From Deltaproteobacteria bacterium (GTDB lineage: Bacteria; Desulfobacterota; Desulfuromonadia; Geobacterales; Pseudopelobacteraceae): DNA of 5,629 bases. Numbering within the stretch: the stretch's first letter is position 1; every line of letters begins with the position of its first letter. This document shows positions 1 to 5,200 of the stretch, one piece after another. The translations under genes and the position numbers were made by a program. The stretch lies in contig JAURXC010000307.1 in NCBI GenBank assembly GCA_030654645.1, forward strand, positions 1 through 5,629, in the 5' to 3' direction. Under the pieces are notes generated by a model that did not search any database, was not told the DNA's origin, and was given only the letters and a program-made list of their open reading frames with translations.

Positions 1-20
1 CCCCCCTTTTGTAAGGGGGG
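1..20. repeat. C/G-rich hairpin repeat, first copy
   Basis: An inverted repeat with 8-bp arms (CCCCCCTT / AAGGGGGG) and a TTGT loop lies at the very edge of the window and may extend beyond it. It resembles the better-formed hairpin at 31-57, so the two look like copies of one repeat family. There is no T-run on either side, so it is not a typical rho-independent terminator. Repeats of this kind (CCCCCTTT...AAAGGGGG) are, from memory, common between genes in several bacterial groups, including Geobacter relatives. Confidence 0.6.
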
Positions 21-30
21 GAGTAAATCG

Positions 31-57
31 AAGTCCCCCTTTGTGAAAGGGGGACTT
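31..57. repeat. Perfect inverted repeat (12-3-12), second copy of C/G-rich hairpin
   Basis: The arms AAGTCCCCCTTT and AAAGGGGGACTT are perfectly complementary around a GTG loop. The hairpin begins about 20 nt beyond the stop codon of the permease gene. It lacks a following T-run on the minus strand, so it could protect an mRNA 3' end or separate operon genes. Its likeness to 1-20 and the trailing AGGGGGATTTG favour a dispersed intergenic repeat over a dedicated terminator. Confidence 0.75.
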
Positions 58-76
58 AGGGGGATTTGCCTTTGAC

Positions 77-1030
77 TCACCCACCGGCCACCACCGTCCT
101 CACCCGCGGATCCAGCAGGGCGTAGCAGAGATCCACCAGAAAATTGATACCGACGTAGGCCACCGCGATCAGCAGCACCGTCCCCTGCACCACCGGATAG
201 TCCTGGGCAAAGATGGCGGTCACCAGCAACCGGCCGACTCCGGGAAGCGCGAAGACGGTTTCGATGATGACCGCCCCGCCGATCAGGCTGGCGGTCTGCA
301 TGCCGAGCAGGGTAATAAAGGTGAAACAGGATGGCCGCAGGGCATGGACCAGCAGGATGCGCCAGGCGGGCAGCCCCTTGCAGCGGGCCAGCAGGATATA
401 GTCCTGCTTGAGGGTGGCAATCAAGTCGCTGCGCAGCACCCGCATCAGCGTGACCCATTCCACCAGCGCAATCGAGAGCGCCGGCAACATAAACCCTTTC
501 AGGTTGGCGATCATTCCGGCGCTCAAAGGCGTATAACCGGTGGCGGGGAGCAGTTTGAACTTCAGGGCGCAGATAAAGACCAGCCCCATGGCCATGGCGT
601 AATTGGGGAGCGATGCGCAGCCGAAGGCGAGTGTACCGGTTGCCCGGTCAACCAGCGAGCAGGAGCGCCAGGCGGAGATGATACCGGCCGGAAGCGCCAG
701 CAGCAGCGCAAACAGCTGGGCCAGCGCCAGCAATTCCAGTGTAACCGGGAGGTGGCTGGCCAGCGCCGCCCTGACCGGCTGTTCCGTTGCCAGCGATTTA
801 CCGAACTCGCCCCGGCAGACGCCACCGAGCCATGTGGCATAGCGCAGCAGCACAGGGCGGTTCAGGCCGAGCCGCTCCCGCACCTCTGCCAGTTCCACCG
901 AGTCCGCGCCATGCCCCGCAATCTCGGCGGCAATGTCCGCCGGAAGCCTGTCGGTCATGACAAAGGTCAGCAACGTGACCGCCAGCACGACCAGCAGCAG
1001 GTGGGATATTTTATTCCAGACAAAAATCAT
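77..1030 (-). CDS. ABC transporter permease, DppB/NikB type (peptide/nickel family)
   Basis: This is an inner-membrane permease of the dipeptide/oligopeptide/nickel ABC importer family; it would form half of the membrane channel for substrate handed over by the binding protein upstream. The 317-residue length fits the family (about 310-340). Visible features are an N-terminal membrane helix (residues about 8-26), the periplasmic segment with RERLGLNRPVLLRY and GEFGKSL (about 51-80) typical of DppB proteins, further helices at about 95-120, 133-155, 180-198, 232-262 and 280-305, the EAA-type cytoplasmic loop that docks the ATPase (about 210-233, DYILLARCKGLPAWR), and the C-terminal LLDPRVR motif. 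I chose the ATG at 1030 because the hydrophobic start MIFVWNK matches family N-termini; a TTG at 1048, directly abutting the preceding stop, would add six residues. It lies 18 nt after the binding-protein gene, so the two are probably cotranscribed. The substrate cannot be told from sequence alone. Confidence 0.93.
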   Translation of the reverse strand: MIFVWNKISHLLLVVLAVTLLTFVMTDRLPADIAAEIAGHGADSVELAEVRERLGLNRPVLLRYATWLGGVCRGEFGKSLATEQPVRAALASHLPVTLELLALAQLFALLLALPAGIISAWRSCSLVDRATGTLAFGCASLPNYAMAMGLVFICALKFKLLPATGYTPLSAGMIANLKGFMLPALSIALVEWVTLMRVLRSDLIATLKQDYILLARCKGLPAWRILLVHALRPSCFTFITLLGMQTASLIGGAVIIETVFALPGVGRLLVTAIFAQDYPVVQGTVLLIAVAYVGINFLVDLCYALLDPRVRTVVAGG

Positions 1031-1048
1031 AGGCTGTCCCGTGCCCAA

Positions 1049-2602
1049 CTATTTCTTATGTTCCAGCCACGCCTCGCTGACCCGGATGACGCCGTGCCGT
1101 ACGTTTTCAATGCCTTTGACCCCCGCCTTGGCAATGACGTGAAAGCGCCTGCCGCCACCGTAGAGGAACACCGCATCCTCGTTGATCAGGCTGGCCACCC
1201 CGCAGAGCGCCTTTTCCCGCACCTTGCGATCTGTGCTCATCTGCTGGATCGTCAGCAGCTCATCCATCTTCGGGTTCTGATACTTGTTGAAGTTGAGCTT
1301 GCTGCCGGAGTAGAGATTACCTTTCAGCAATGGACCCATCTCGTCAAAATCCATCATCTTCCAGCCGGAGATCTGATAATCGCCGCTGATGCCCCGTTTC
1401 GACAACTGCCCTTCGGCCATGGGGGTAAGCGTGAGCGTCACGCCGACCTCCTTGAACAGACGCTGCATGATCTCACCCGCCTCCTTGCCGCGCGGGGTAT
1501 TGGTGTGATTCATCTCCAGCGAGACCGGCTTGCCATACTCCGCCAACAATTTGCGGGCCTTGGCCGGATCGTAATCCCGGTAGGCCGAATTACCGCAGTT
1601 GAGTTGCCCGCCGAACGGGTCTTTCGCCAGCGGCAAGGTTCCCTTGTAGTCTGCCTTGAGCAGCAGATCCTGGTTCCAGGCATGGGCCAGGGCCTGCCGG
1701 ACACGGGGGTCGTTCAAGGGCGGTTTGGAAGCGTTGAGGAGGAAATTGTATGCCCCGCCGGAATCACTGGAGTATACCTTGAGGGTACGATCTTCCCGTG
1801 CCTGAAGGATGCTGGCGCCCCGGTCGGTCTGAATCACGTCGCTCTCCCCGGACTGCAGACTGGCAAACCTGGCCTGCATATCCGGCATCGGACGAAATAC
1901 CACGCTGTCCAGATGCCCCTTTCCCTTGCGCCAGTAATTGGGATTTCTGACCACGGTCATGCGGTCGTTGTCAAGCCACTCCTTGAACATGTAGGGTCCT
2001 GTCCCCACCGGCGCCCGGTTGTGGGTGTCTCCTTGCACTGCCTTGGGCGAGGGACTGAATACCGCAAATGACTGGGGGGCAGACAGGGCACTCTTGAACG
2101 GTGCCCAGGGGTGCTTCAGCATGAAGCGGACGGTGTACTCGTCAACCTTCTGCACCTCTTCAATCGGCTCGATGGCATAGCGTGCAAAATATTTATTTTT
2201 GGGATCGAGGAGCCGCTGCCAGTGGCCTGCCACCGCATCGGCATTGAACGGGGTGCCGTCATGGAACAGGACCCCCTTGCGCAGCTTGATTGTCCAGTTC
2301 TTGCCATCCTTGGACGGTTTGGCCGAGAGGGCCAGTTCCGGCACCAGGTTCCCCTTGGCATCCATGTCGAATAGTCGCTCCTCAACCGCCATGATCACGG
2401 TGCGGTCGGCGATTCCCATGAAATTTGCCTTCAGTGGATCGAAGCCGCGGAACTCCAGTTCAACCCCGACCGTCAGAGTGCCGCCAGGCTGGGGTCTAGC
2501 GGCGGGCGCGCACTCTCCCTGATCTGAATACATCAGCAGCACAATTAAAAACCCGCAAACAACGAGAATACCTTTCACACCGCTTCGCAACACTCTGTTC
2601 AT
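1049..2602 (-). CDS. ABC transporter periplasmic substrate-binding protein, SBP_bac_5 family
   Basis: This is the extracytoplasmic binding protein (family 5: DppA/OppA/NikA-like) of a peptide- or nickel-type importer; 517 residues is a usual length. Residues 1-11 are basic and 12-26 strongly hydrophobic, forming a Sec signal peptide with likely cleavage around ECA-PA-A (32-35). No clear lipobox is seen, although Cys31 is near the site. The mature protein starts with the typical GGTLTVG (40-46), then VPEL (87-90), the hallmark FHDGTPFNADAV (113-124) and the VGTGPY motif (199-204), followed by VRNPNYWR. The open frame continues upstream to 2824, overlapping the end of the regulator gene, but the ATG at 2602 has a good Shine-Dalgarno site and the signal peptide right after it, so the longer form is spurious. 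It sits between the TetR gene (154 nt upstream) and the permease (18 nt downstream). Substrate choice among peptides, nickel or other small ligands is unresolved. Confidence 0.93.
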   Translation of the reverse strand: MNRVLRSGVKGILVVCGFLIVLLMYSDQGECAPAARPQPGGTLTVGVELEFRGFDPLKANFMGIADRTVIMAVEERLFDMDAKGNLVPELALSAKPSKDGKNWTIKLRKGVLFHDGTPFNADAVAGHWQRLLDPKNKYFARYAIEPIEEVQKVDEYTVRFMLKHPWAPFKSALSAPQSFAVFSPSPKAVQGDTHNRAPVGTGPYMFKEWLDNDRMTVVRNPNYWRKGKGHLDSVVFRPMPDMQARFASLQSGESDVIQTDRGASILQAREDRTLKVYSSDSGGAYNFLLNASKPPLNDPRVRQALAHAWNQDLLLKADYKGTLPLAKDPFGGQLNCGNSAYRDYDPAKARKLLAEYGKPVSLEMNHTNTPRGKEAGEIMQRLFKEVGVTLTLTPMAEGQLSKRGISGDYQISGWKMMDFDEMGPLLKGNLYSGSKLNFNKYQNPKMDELLTIQQMSTDRKVREKALCGVASLINEDAVFLYGGGRRFHVIAKAGVKGIENVRHGVIRVSEAWLEHKK

Positions 2603-2607
2603 GTCAT

Positions 2608-2613
2608 CCCTCC
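2608..2613 (-). promoter_or_regulatory. Ribosome binding site that fixes the binding-protein start
   Basis: On the minus strand GGAGGG lies 5 nt before the ATG at 2602. It decides between this start and the longer in-frame extension, whose added residues would be encoded by the inverted repeat and the end of the regulator gene. An out-of-frame ATG within the spacer is closed at once by a TGA and should not matter. Confidence 0.8.
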
Positions 2614-2636
2614 ATTTTTCTAAGTCAAAATACATT

Positions 2637-2722
2637 TCACGCGACGACGCAACGACGCGACGTAAAATCAAAGTCAAGTTATGTTTAAATGCCTTTCGTT
2701 GCGTCGTTGCGTCGTAGCGTGA
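2637..2722. repeat. Large inverted repeat built from ACGACGCA octamers
   Basis: Two 26-bp arms (2637-2662 and 2697-2722) are complementary at 24 of 26 positions, separated by an AT-rich 34-nt loop. Each arm is itself a tandem of the octamer ACGACGCA about 2.5 times (plus strand 2644-2662; minus strand in the right arm). The element fills most of the gap between the regulator and binding-protein genes and would form a very stable stem in their shared transcript. There is no T-run after the stem, so it is not a classical terminator. It may attenuate or stabilise the mRNA, or be a REP/MITE-like dispersed element. An 8-bp direct repeat TTTAAATG (2684-2691 and 2732-2739) brackets the right arm. 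Confidence 0.85.
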
Positions 2723-2756
2723 GTAATCGTTTTTAAATGGTTTCATCTCCAACTGA

Positions 2757-3341
2757 CTATTTTGCCCGGAACTGCAACCTGAAACCGTCATAGATCGCCT
2801 TGCTTGTCCTGCGAATGTAATCATCGGTATCCGGGATCCCTTTTTCCTTCAGGTAGTTGCTGTTGGTATTCAACCAGTACGCCAGTTTCTGGGCAAACAT
2901 CATCCTGGAAAGCCTGATCATCTTCAGTTCCAGCTCGTTCAGACCGGCGAAGAGCGGGTAATCAACCAGTGTATCGGAGATGAACTCATTCAGCGCCTGG
3001 CCCATTTTCTTGCATAATTCGATATTTCTTCCATCCCAGAGACAACGGAACAAAAACCTCTCCTCCTCGGCAAACCTGACATAACTGATTCCCTGGTCGA
3101 TCCACCTGTCTCCGGTTCTTTCTTCCAGCATGCGCTCCTTGAGCAACTCCATCGCCTTCAGGCAAACCGCGTCCTCCAGTTCGCGGACATTGGCAAACTG
3201 GGAATAGATCGGCATGGTGGAACAGCCAATCATCTTGGCCACAGCCTGAACTGAAAATCCGACCCACCCTGTTTCGCGAACCAGTTCAAATGAGGCGTTG
3301 ATGATGTCTTCCTGACTATACTGAGCATTCCTTGGTGACAT
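2757..3341 (-). CDS. TetR/AcrR-family transcriptional regulator
   Basis: The 194-residue protein has the TetR size and layout. An N-terminal three-helix DNA-binding domain covers helix 1 (about 10-24, QEDIINASFELVRETG) and a helix-turn-helix (about 29-50, VQAVAKMIGCSTMPIYSQF) followed by the usual NVRELEDAV start of helix 4. Residues about 60-190 are a predicted all-helical ligand-binding and dimerisation domain with no recognisable ligand signature. It is the first gene of a unit running into the binding protein and permease, so a role as local repressor of that importer is likely, though this is inferred from position. The ATG at 3341 is preceded by GAGAGGAAAC, a moderate ribosome binding site with rather long spacing. 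A strong promoter overlapped by palindromic repeats lies upstream, pointing to autorepression. Confidence 0.92.
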   Translation of the reverse strand: MSPRNAQYSQEDIINASFELVRETGWVGFSVQAVAKMIGCSTMPIYSQFANVRELEDAVCLKAMELLKERMLEERTGDRWIDQGISYVRFAEEERFLFRCLWDGRNIELCKKMGQALNEFISDTLVDYPLFAGLNELELKMIRLSRMMFAQKLAYWLNTNSNYLKEKGIPDTDDYIRRTSKAIYDGFRLQFRAK

Positions 3342-3363
3342 TTTGACCGTTTCCTCTCCACAC

Positions 3364-3415
3364 CGTTATATAATAGTTTTATATAATGGCTTTATATAAT
3401 CCTTTTATATGTGCG
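3364..3415. repeat. Four-unit 13-bp direct repeat array with palindromic TTATATAA cores (candidate operator)
   Basis: Units begin at 3364, 3377, 3390 and 3403, each 13 bp. The first three carry the self-complementary core TTATATAA (3366-3373, 3379-3386, 3392-3399); the fourth is degenerate (TTATATGT, 3405-3412). Exact 13-bp spacing with changing linker bases (AG, GG, CC) is unlikely for simple low-complexity drift. The array covers the -10 box, spacer and start region of the TetR gene promoter, so the simplest reading is a multi-site operator for that regulator or another DNA-binding protein. Binding is not shown by sequence alone. Confidence 0.7.
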
Positions 3416-3419
3416 TCAA
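3391..3419 (-). promoter_or_regulatory. Sigma70-type promoter of the TetR-transporter unit
   Basis: On the minus strand TTGACG (3419-3414) is followed by a 17-nt spacer and TATAAA (3396-3391). Both boxes match the consensus at five of six positions with ideal spacing. Initiation would fall near 3384, giving a leader of roughly 40 nt before the ATG at 3341. The -10 box is itself part of the third 13-bp repeat, so occupation of the array would block polymerase. Confidence 0.75.
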
Positions 3420-3446
3420 CTGTTTTTTCCGGTTAGTAAAAAAAAC

Positions 3447-3484
3447 AAAAACGCCCCGCTTCCGTAAGGAGGCAGGGCGTTTTT
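3447..3484 (-). terminator. Rho-independent terminator (potentially bidirectional)
   Basis: A perfect 10-bp outer stem (AAAAACGCCC / GGGCGTTTTT) continues into a mostly paired inner stem around a GTAA loop. On the minus strand it is followed by a long T-rich tract (TTTTTGTTTTTTTT), placing it about 80 nt after the stop of the exported-protein gene at 3565 and before the TetR promoter. The plus strand also has a T5CTT tail, so it could act both ways. It insulates the two minus-strand units. Confidence 0.9.
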
Positions 3485-3505
3485 CTTACCTGTCATGATT
3501 GGCTT

Positions 3506-3527
3506 ATCCGCCGTAATTACAACGGAT
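3506..3527. repeat. Imperfect 22-bp palindrome
   Basis: ATCCG / CGGAT arms flank a central perfect GTAATTAC palindrome, with two 2-bp mismatched steps (CC/AA) between, giving 18 of 22 symmetric positions. It sits in the 3' untranslated region between the exported-protein gene and its terminator. This may be a protein-binding site or just an extra RNA stem; nothing else identifies it. Confidence 0.4.
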
Positions 3528-3564
3528 GTCTATACCGCGCGTGCTCGCTTTCTGCGCTGAAACA

Positions 3565-4425
3565 TCACCTGCCCGGGGGCGGCGGGGCATAGCCGCCGTT
3601 GTCCCACAACCGGTTGGAATGTCGGCGGGGAAGGACGTCGCAGGTGATTACCCCCAGACGGCAGAGCGTGCTGCGCCACTCGTATTTCAGATGGATGGTC
3701 TCGACCGCCCTCCCCTCCGGCTCGAAAGCCACCACCTGCACCGGCGAGTATTCCTCATGTCCATAGCCGGTTCCGGCGCTATCCAGGGACTTTTTCTCCG
3801 CCTTGGCGGCATGGTTGCGGGACAGCTCACCGGATGGAGCCGGCGCTGCCGCCGCGGGAGCAGACTCGGCCCGGTCGGCCATGCCGGAGCCTTTGCCGGC
3901 CTGATCGCGCTGCCAGGCTGGCGCCGACTGGGACTGTATCCGCGGTTGCGGCCGGTAGCGACGCAGTTCCGGATATGCCGCCACCGAGATCACCCCCATG
4001 GCACTGCGGTCGCCGAAAGCTGCCGAGTATGAATCGGGCACGCTGGTGAAATAGAAGCGGTTGACATGGTCTCCGGAAGAGCGCCAGCCGGAGAACTCGC
4101 CGGACCCGTATGGTTCCAGGATATACATCCGTTCGCTGTTCTTCATCCAGGATTTTTCGCCGCTGATGATGTTGCGGCCGTCCACGGCGATTACCAGTCC
4201 CACCCGCCGGTCGAGGCGGTTGCGCACCTCGATCCGGTAATGGTCCCCCTTGACCGCTTCGGCATAGACCTTTTTCAGGCCGCTGCGCATCTTCACCGGA
4301 TAAGTCGGCAGGCTGCGGCCATCATCGCTGATGATGCGCACCTCCACGGCATCCCCCACCCCCCCGGCCATTACCTGAACCGCACTCAATACAACTGCCA
4401 GAATTACCGCCACGATGGTTTTCAT
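3565..4425 (-). CDS. Conserved-looking secreted protein of unknown function
   Basis: The 286-residue product has a clear Sec signal peptide (MKTIVAVILAVVLSAVQVMA, cleavage after Ala20). A beta-rich domain follows (about 27-152), holding GLVIAVDGRNIISGEKS (76-92), an aromatic NRFYF step (122-126) and GDRSAMGVISVAAYPE (138-153). Then comes a low-complexity linker rich in Ala, Pro, Ser and Gln (about 155-215). A C-terminal segment (about 218-262, GTGYGHEEYSPVQVV...LKYEWR) ends with Cys255 and Cys262, a possible disulfide, and a proline tail (PPPPGR). The ATG at 4425 is chosen over an upstream in-frame ATG (4524) because GGGGAGGA lies 8 nt before it and the signal peptide starts there. It appears monocistronic between a candidate ECF promoter and a terminator. 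I do not recognise a named family; an envelope role is inferred from export and promoter type. Confidence 0.85.
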   Translation of the reverse strand: MKTIVAVILAVVLSAVQVMAGGVGDAVEVRIISDDGRSLPTYPVKMRSGLKKVYAEAVKGDHYRIEVRNRLDRRVGLVIAVDGRNIISGEKSWMKNSERMYILEPYGSGEFSGWRSSGDHVNRFYFTSVPDSYSAAFGDRSAMGVISVAAYPELRRYRPQPRIQSQSAPAWQRDQAGKGSGMADRAESAPAAAAPAPSGELSRNHAAKAEKKSLDSAGTGYGHEEYSPVQVVAFEPEGRAVETIHLKYEWRSTLCRLGVITCDVLPRRHSNRLWDNGGYAPPPPGR

Positions 4426-4463
4426 GATTGTTCCTCCCCGGGAAATAATGTGTCTTTGTTTCC

Positions 4464-4492
4464 TTTGACAGCAGCAGGAGGATAAAAGTTCC
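4464..4492 (-). promoter_or_regulatory. Candidate RpoE/ECF-sigma promoter for the secreted protein
   Basis: On the minus strand GGAACTT (4492-4486) is followed after 17 nt by TCAAA (4468-4464). This matches the classic extracytoplasmic-function sigma-E pattern (GGAACTT, 16-17 nt, TCNNA). Transcription would start near 4457, about 30 nt before the ATG and just upstream of the ribosome binding site, a natural leader length. A short IR (TCCAA...TTGGA, 4490-4506) overlaps the -35 box. No sigma gene is in the window, so the match rests on the motif alone. Confidence 0.6.
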
Positions 4493-4577
4493 AATATTTT
4501 TTTGGAGCGGTTCATTTTTTTCATCGTAATAGCAATGCGGCAGAAAAACCAATTACACGGGTGGATTTTTCATTTTA

Positions 4578-4735
4578 ACGCAGAAATAGCAGTTAACCGC
4601 ATATGAACGCCGATACACGCAGAGAAATCAAAAAACAACCAAATACTGGTTTAACCCTATATGGTGATTATTTCTTTTGATGTAAGTCCAGGCTTTCTCG
4701 GCGTGCATCCGTTTTTCTCGGCGGTCAATTGCGTT
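4578..4735. repeat. Degenerate inverted repeat of CGCAGA/CGCCGA words in a gene-free stretch
   Basis: The best paired arms are 4609-4627 and 4694-4712, complementary at 15 of 19 positions around a 66-nt loop. Further similar words (CGCAGAAAT near 4579, CGCCGAGAAAA on the minus strand near 4721-4711) extend the pattern on both sides. The sequence resembles intergenic arrays of CGCAGATAAACGCCGAT-type words that I recall from Geobacter and other genomes. No open frame with a credible start and protein composition was seen between 4493 and 4777; this repeat is the only structure I can support there. Confidence 0.5.
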
Positions 4736-4777
4736 TTCAGGATGAATTGTTCGGGAGAATCATCCTGCAAATTAAAA

Positions 4778-4801
4778 GGCCGCCCCGGATTCGAGGCGGC
4801 C
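4778..4801 (-). terminator. Terminator hairpin of the truncated minus-strand gene
   Basis: A 7-bp GGCCGCC / GGCGGCC stem, extended by two further C-G pairs beyond a single mismatch, is followed on the minus strand by TTTTAATTT. It lies 35 nt after the stop codon at 4837, the position expected for the terminator of the gene whose 3' end survives there. The plus strand has no T-run after the stem, so it works only for minus-strand transcripts. Confidence 0.75.
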
Positions 4802-4836
4802 ATGGCTTGAAGATGAACTGATATCAGACCATAAAC

Positions 4837-4986
4837 CTACTTGACAACTACTCCGTTCATCCTGACGGTGCCGGACCCGAGCGTTATCGTTCCCTGGATC
4901 GCGGTTTGACCGCTGATGGCACCGTAGAACCACTTGCCGTCCTGCGGATCGACATAGACCCCGTTATAGATGAGCAGACCGTATTT
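4837..4986 (-). pseudogene. C-terminal remnant of a lost gene (49 codons)
   Basis: Reading the minus strand in the frame that ends with TAG at 4839-4837 gives a protein-like tail: YGLLIYNGVYVDPQDGKWFY, then GAISGQTAIQGTITLGSG, then TVRMNGVVVK. It is rich in alternating hydrophobic, Gly and Thr residues, as in beta-strand or repeat-bearing surface and exported proteins. An in-frame TGA at 4989-4987 closes the frame, and there is no ATG, GTG or TTG start except an ATG nine codons from the end, so it cannot be an intact gene. The matching terminator hairpin downstream (4778-4801) argues that it was a real 3' end. The rest was probably removed by deletion or insertion near 4987, the side where the toxin-antitoxin cassette begins. 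Its original function is unknown. Confidence 0.55.
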
Positions 4987-5133
4987 TCAGCCCAAACAAG
5001 GCCAGAAGACTGTTGCTTGTTTTCAGGCCACAGAGATGTTCAGTTGATTTCCCGAAACTTGGTAAGTCTCTCAAGAGTCAAGAGATTGATGCCAAGCTGT
5101 CACCGGCATCCGTGTCGGGGTCATAATATATAT
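4987..5133. other. Gene-free, possibly decayed stretch between remnant and toxin-antitoxin module
   Basis: No intact gene is seen. There are small repeats: TTTTCAG with a similar continuation at 4984 and 5020, a tandem heptamer TCAAGAG (5071-5084), and a hairpin GATGCC / GGCATC (5088-5093, 5105-5110). A plus-strand open frame without a start (4974-5126) ends with a protein-like tail (FPKLGKSLKSQEIDAKLSPA), which could be the end of another broken gene, but composition alone does not prove it. The abrupt change of character at about 4987 marks a likely junction. Confidence 0.35.
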
Positions 5134-5161
5134 TTGATTTAGATCGATGTCGTGATATCTT
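5134..5161 (+). promoter_or_regulatory. Possible promoter of the toxin-antitoxin module
   Basis: TTGATT (5134-5139) and TATCTT (5156-5161) are spaced by 16 nt, each matching sigma70 boxes at four of six positions. Initiation would fall inside or next to the 5167-5183 palindrome, as expected for an autoregulated module. The match is weak, and other AT-rich hexamers nearby could serve instead. Confidence 0.35.
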
Positions 5162-5166
5162 TACAT

Positions 5167-5183
5167 AGCTAGACTGTCTAGCT
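5167..5183. promoter_or_regulatory. Perfect palindromic operator (8-1-8) upstream of the antitoxin
   Basis: AGCTAGAC and GTCTAGCT are perfectly complementary around a single T. The site ends 7 nt before the GGAGG ribosome binding site of the antitoxin gene. Phd/YefM antitoxins, alone or with their toxin, bind palindromes in their own promoters, so this is the probable autoregulatory site. It could also form a short hairpin in the leader RNA. Confidence 0.75.
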
Positions 5184-5200
5184 TAATGAAGGAGGTTTGT

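Noticed and set aside
344..2071. Long plus-strand open frame of 575 codons
   Set aside because: It lies antisense to the permease and binding-protein genes, is extremely rich in Gln, Arg, His and Gly, and has no family motifs. It is a shadow of GC-biased codon positions on the opposite strand.
2637..2722. Rho-independent terminator between regulator and binding protein
   Set aside because: The stem is long and strong but no T-run follows the minus-strand side of the hairpin, so it lacks the second element of an intrinsic terminator.
2603..2824. N-terminal extension of the binding protein to an upstream ATG
   Set aside because: It would overlap the end of the TetR gene and be encoded by the octamer inverted repeat. 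The ATG at 2602 has a ribosome binding site followed by a signal peptide.
3366..3400. Three TATAAT hexamers on the plus strand as promoters for a plus-strand gene
   Set aside because: They arise from the palindromic repeat cores. No plus-strand gene follows, and a terminator lies directly downstream at 3447-3484.
3364..3415. Replication iterons or a CRISPR-like array
   Set aside because: The units are only 13 bp with 2-4 bp linkers, there is no spacer diversity and no Rep or Cas gene is present. The position over a promoter fits an operator better.
3526..4485. Plus-strand open frames across the secreted-protein gene
   Set aside because: They are antisense to a gene with signal peptide, ribosome binding site and terminator. 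Their own translations lack domain features or credible starts.
4426..4524. N-terminal extension of the secreted protein
   Set aside because: The added residues precede a complete signal peptide, would include the ribosome binding site of the ATG at 4425, and cover the candidate promoter.
4906..5142. Plus-strand 78-codon open frame
   Set aside because: It starts antisense to the gene remnant, has no ribosome binding site, and its composition changes across the junction at about 4987. No recognisable motif.
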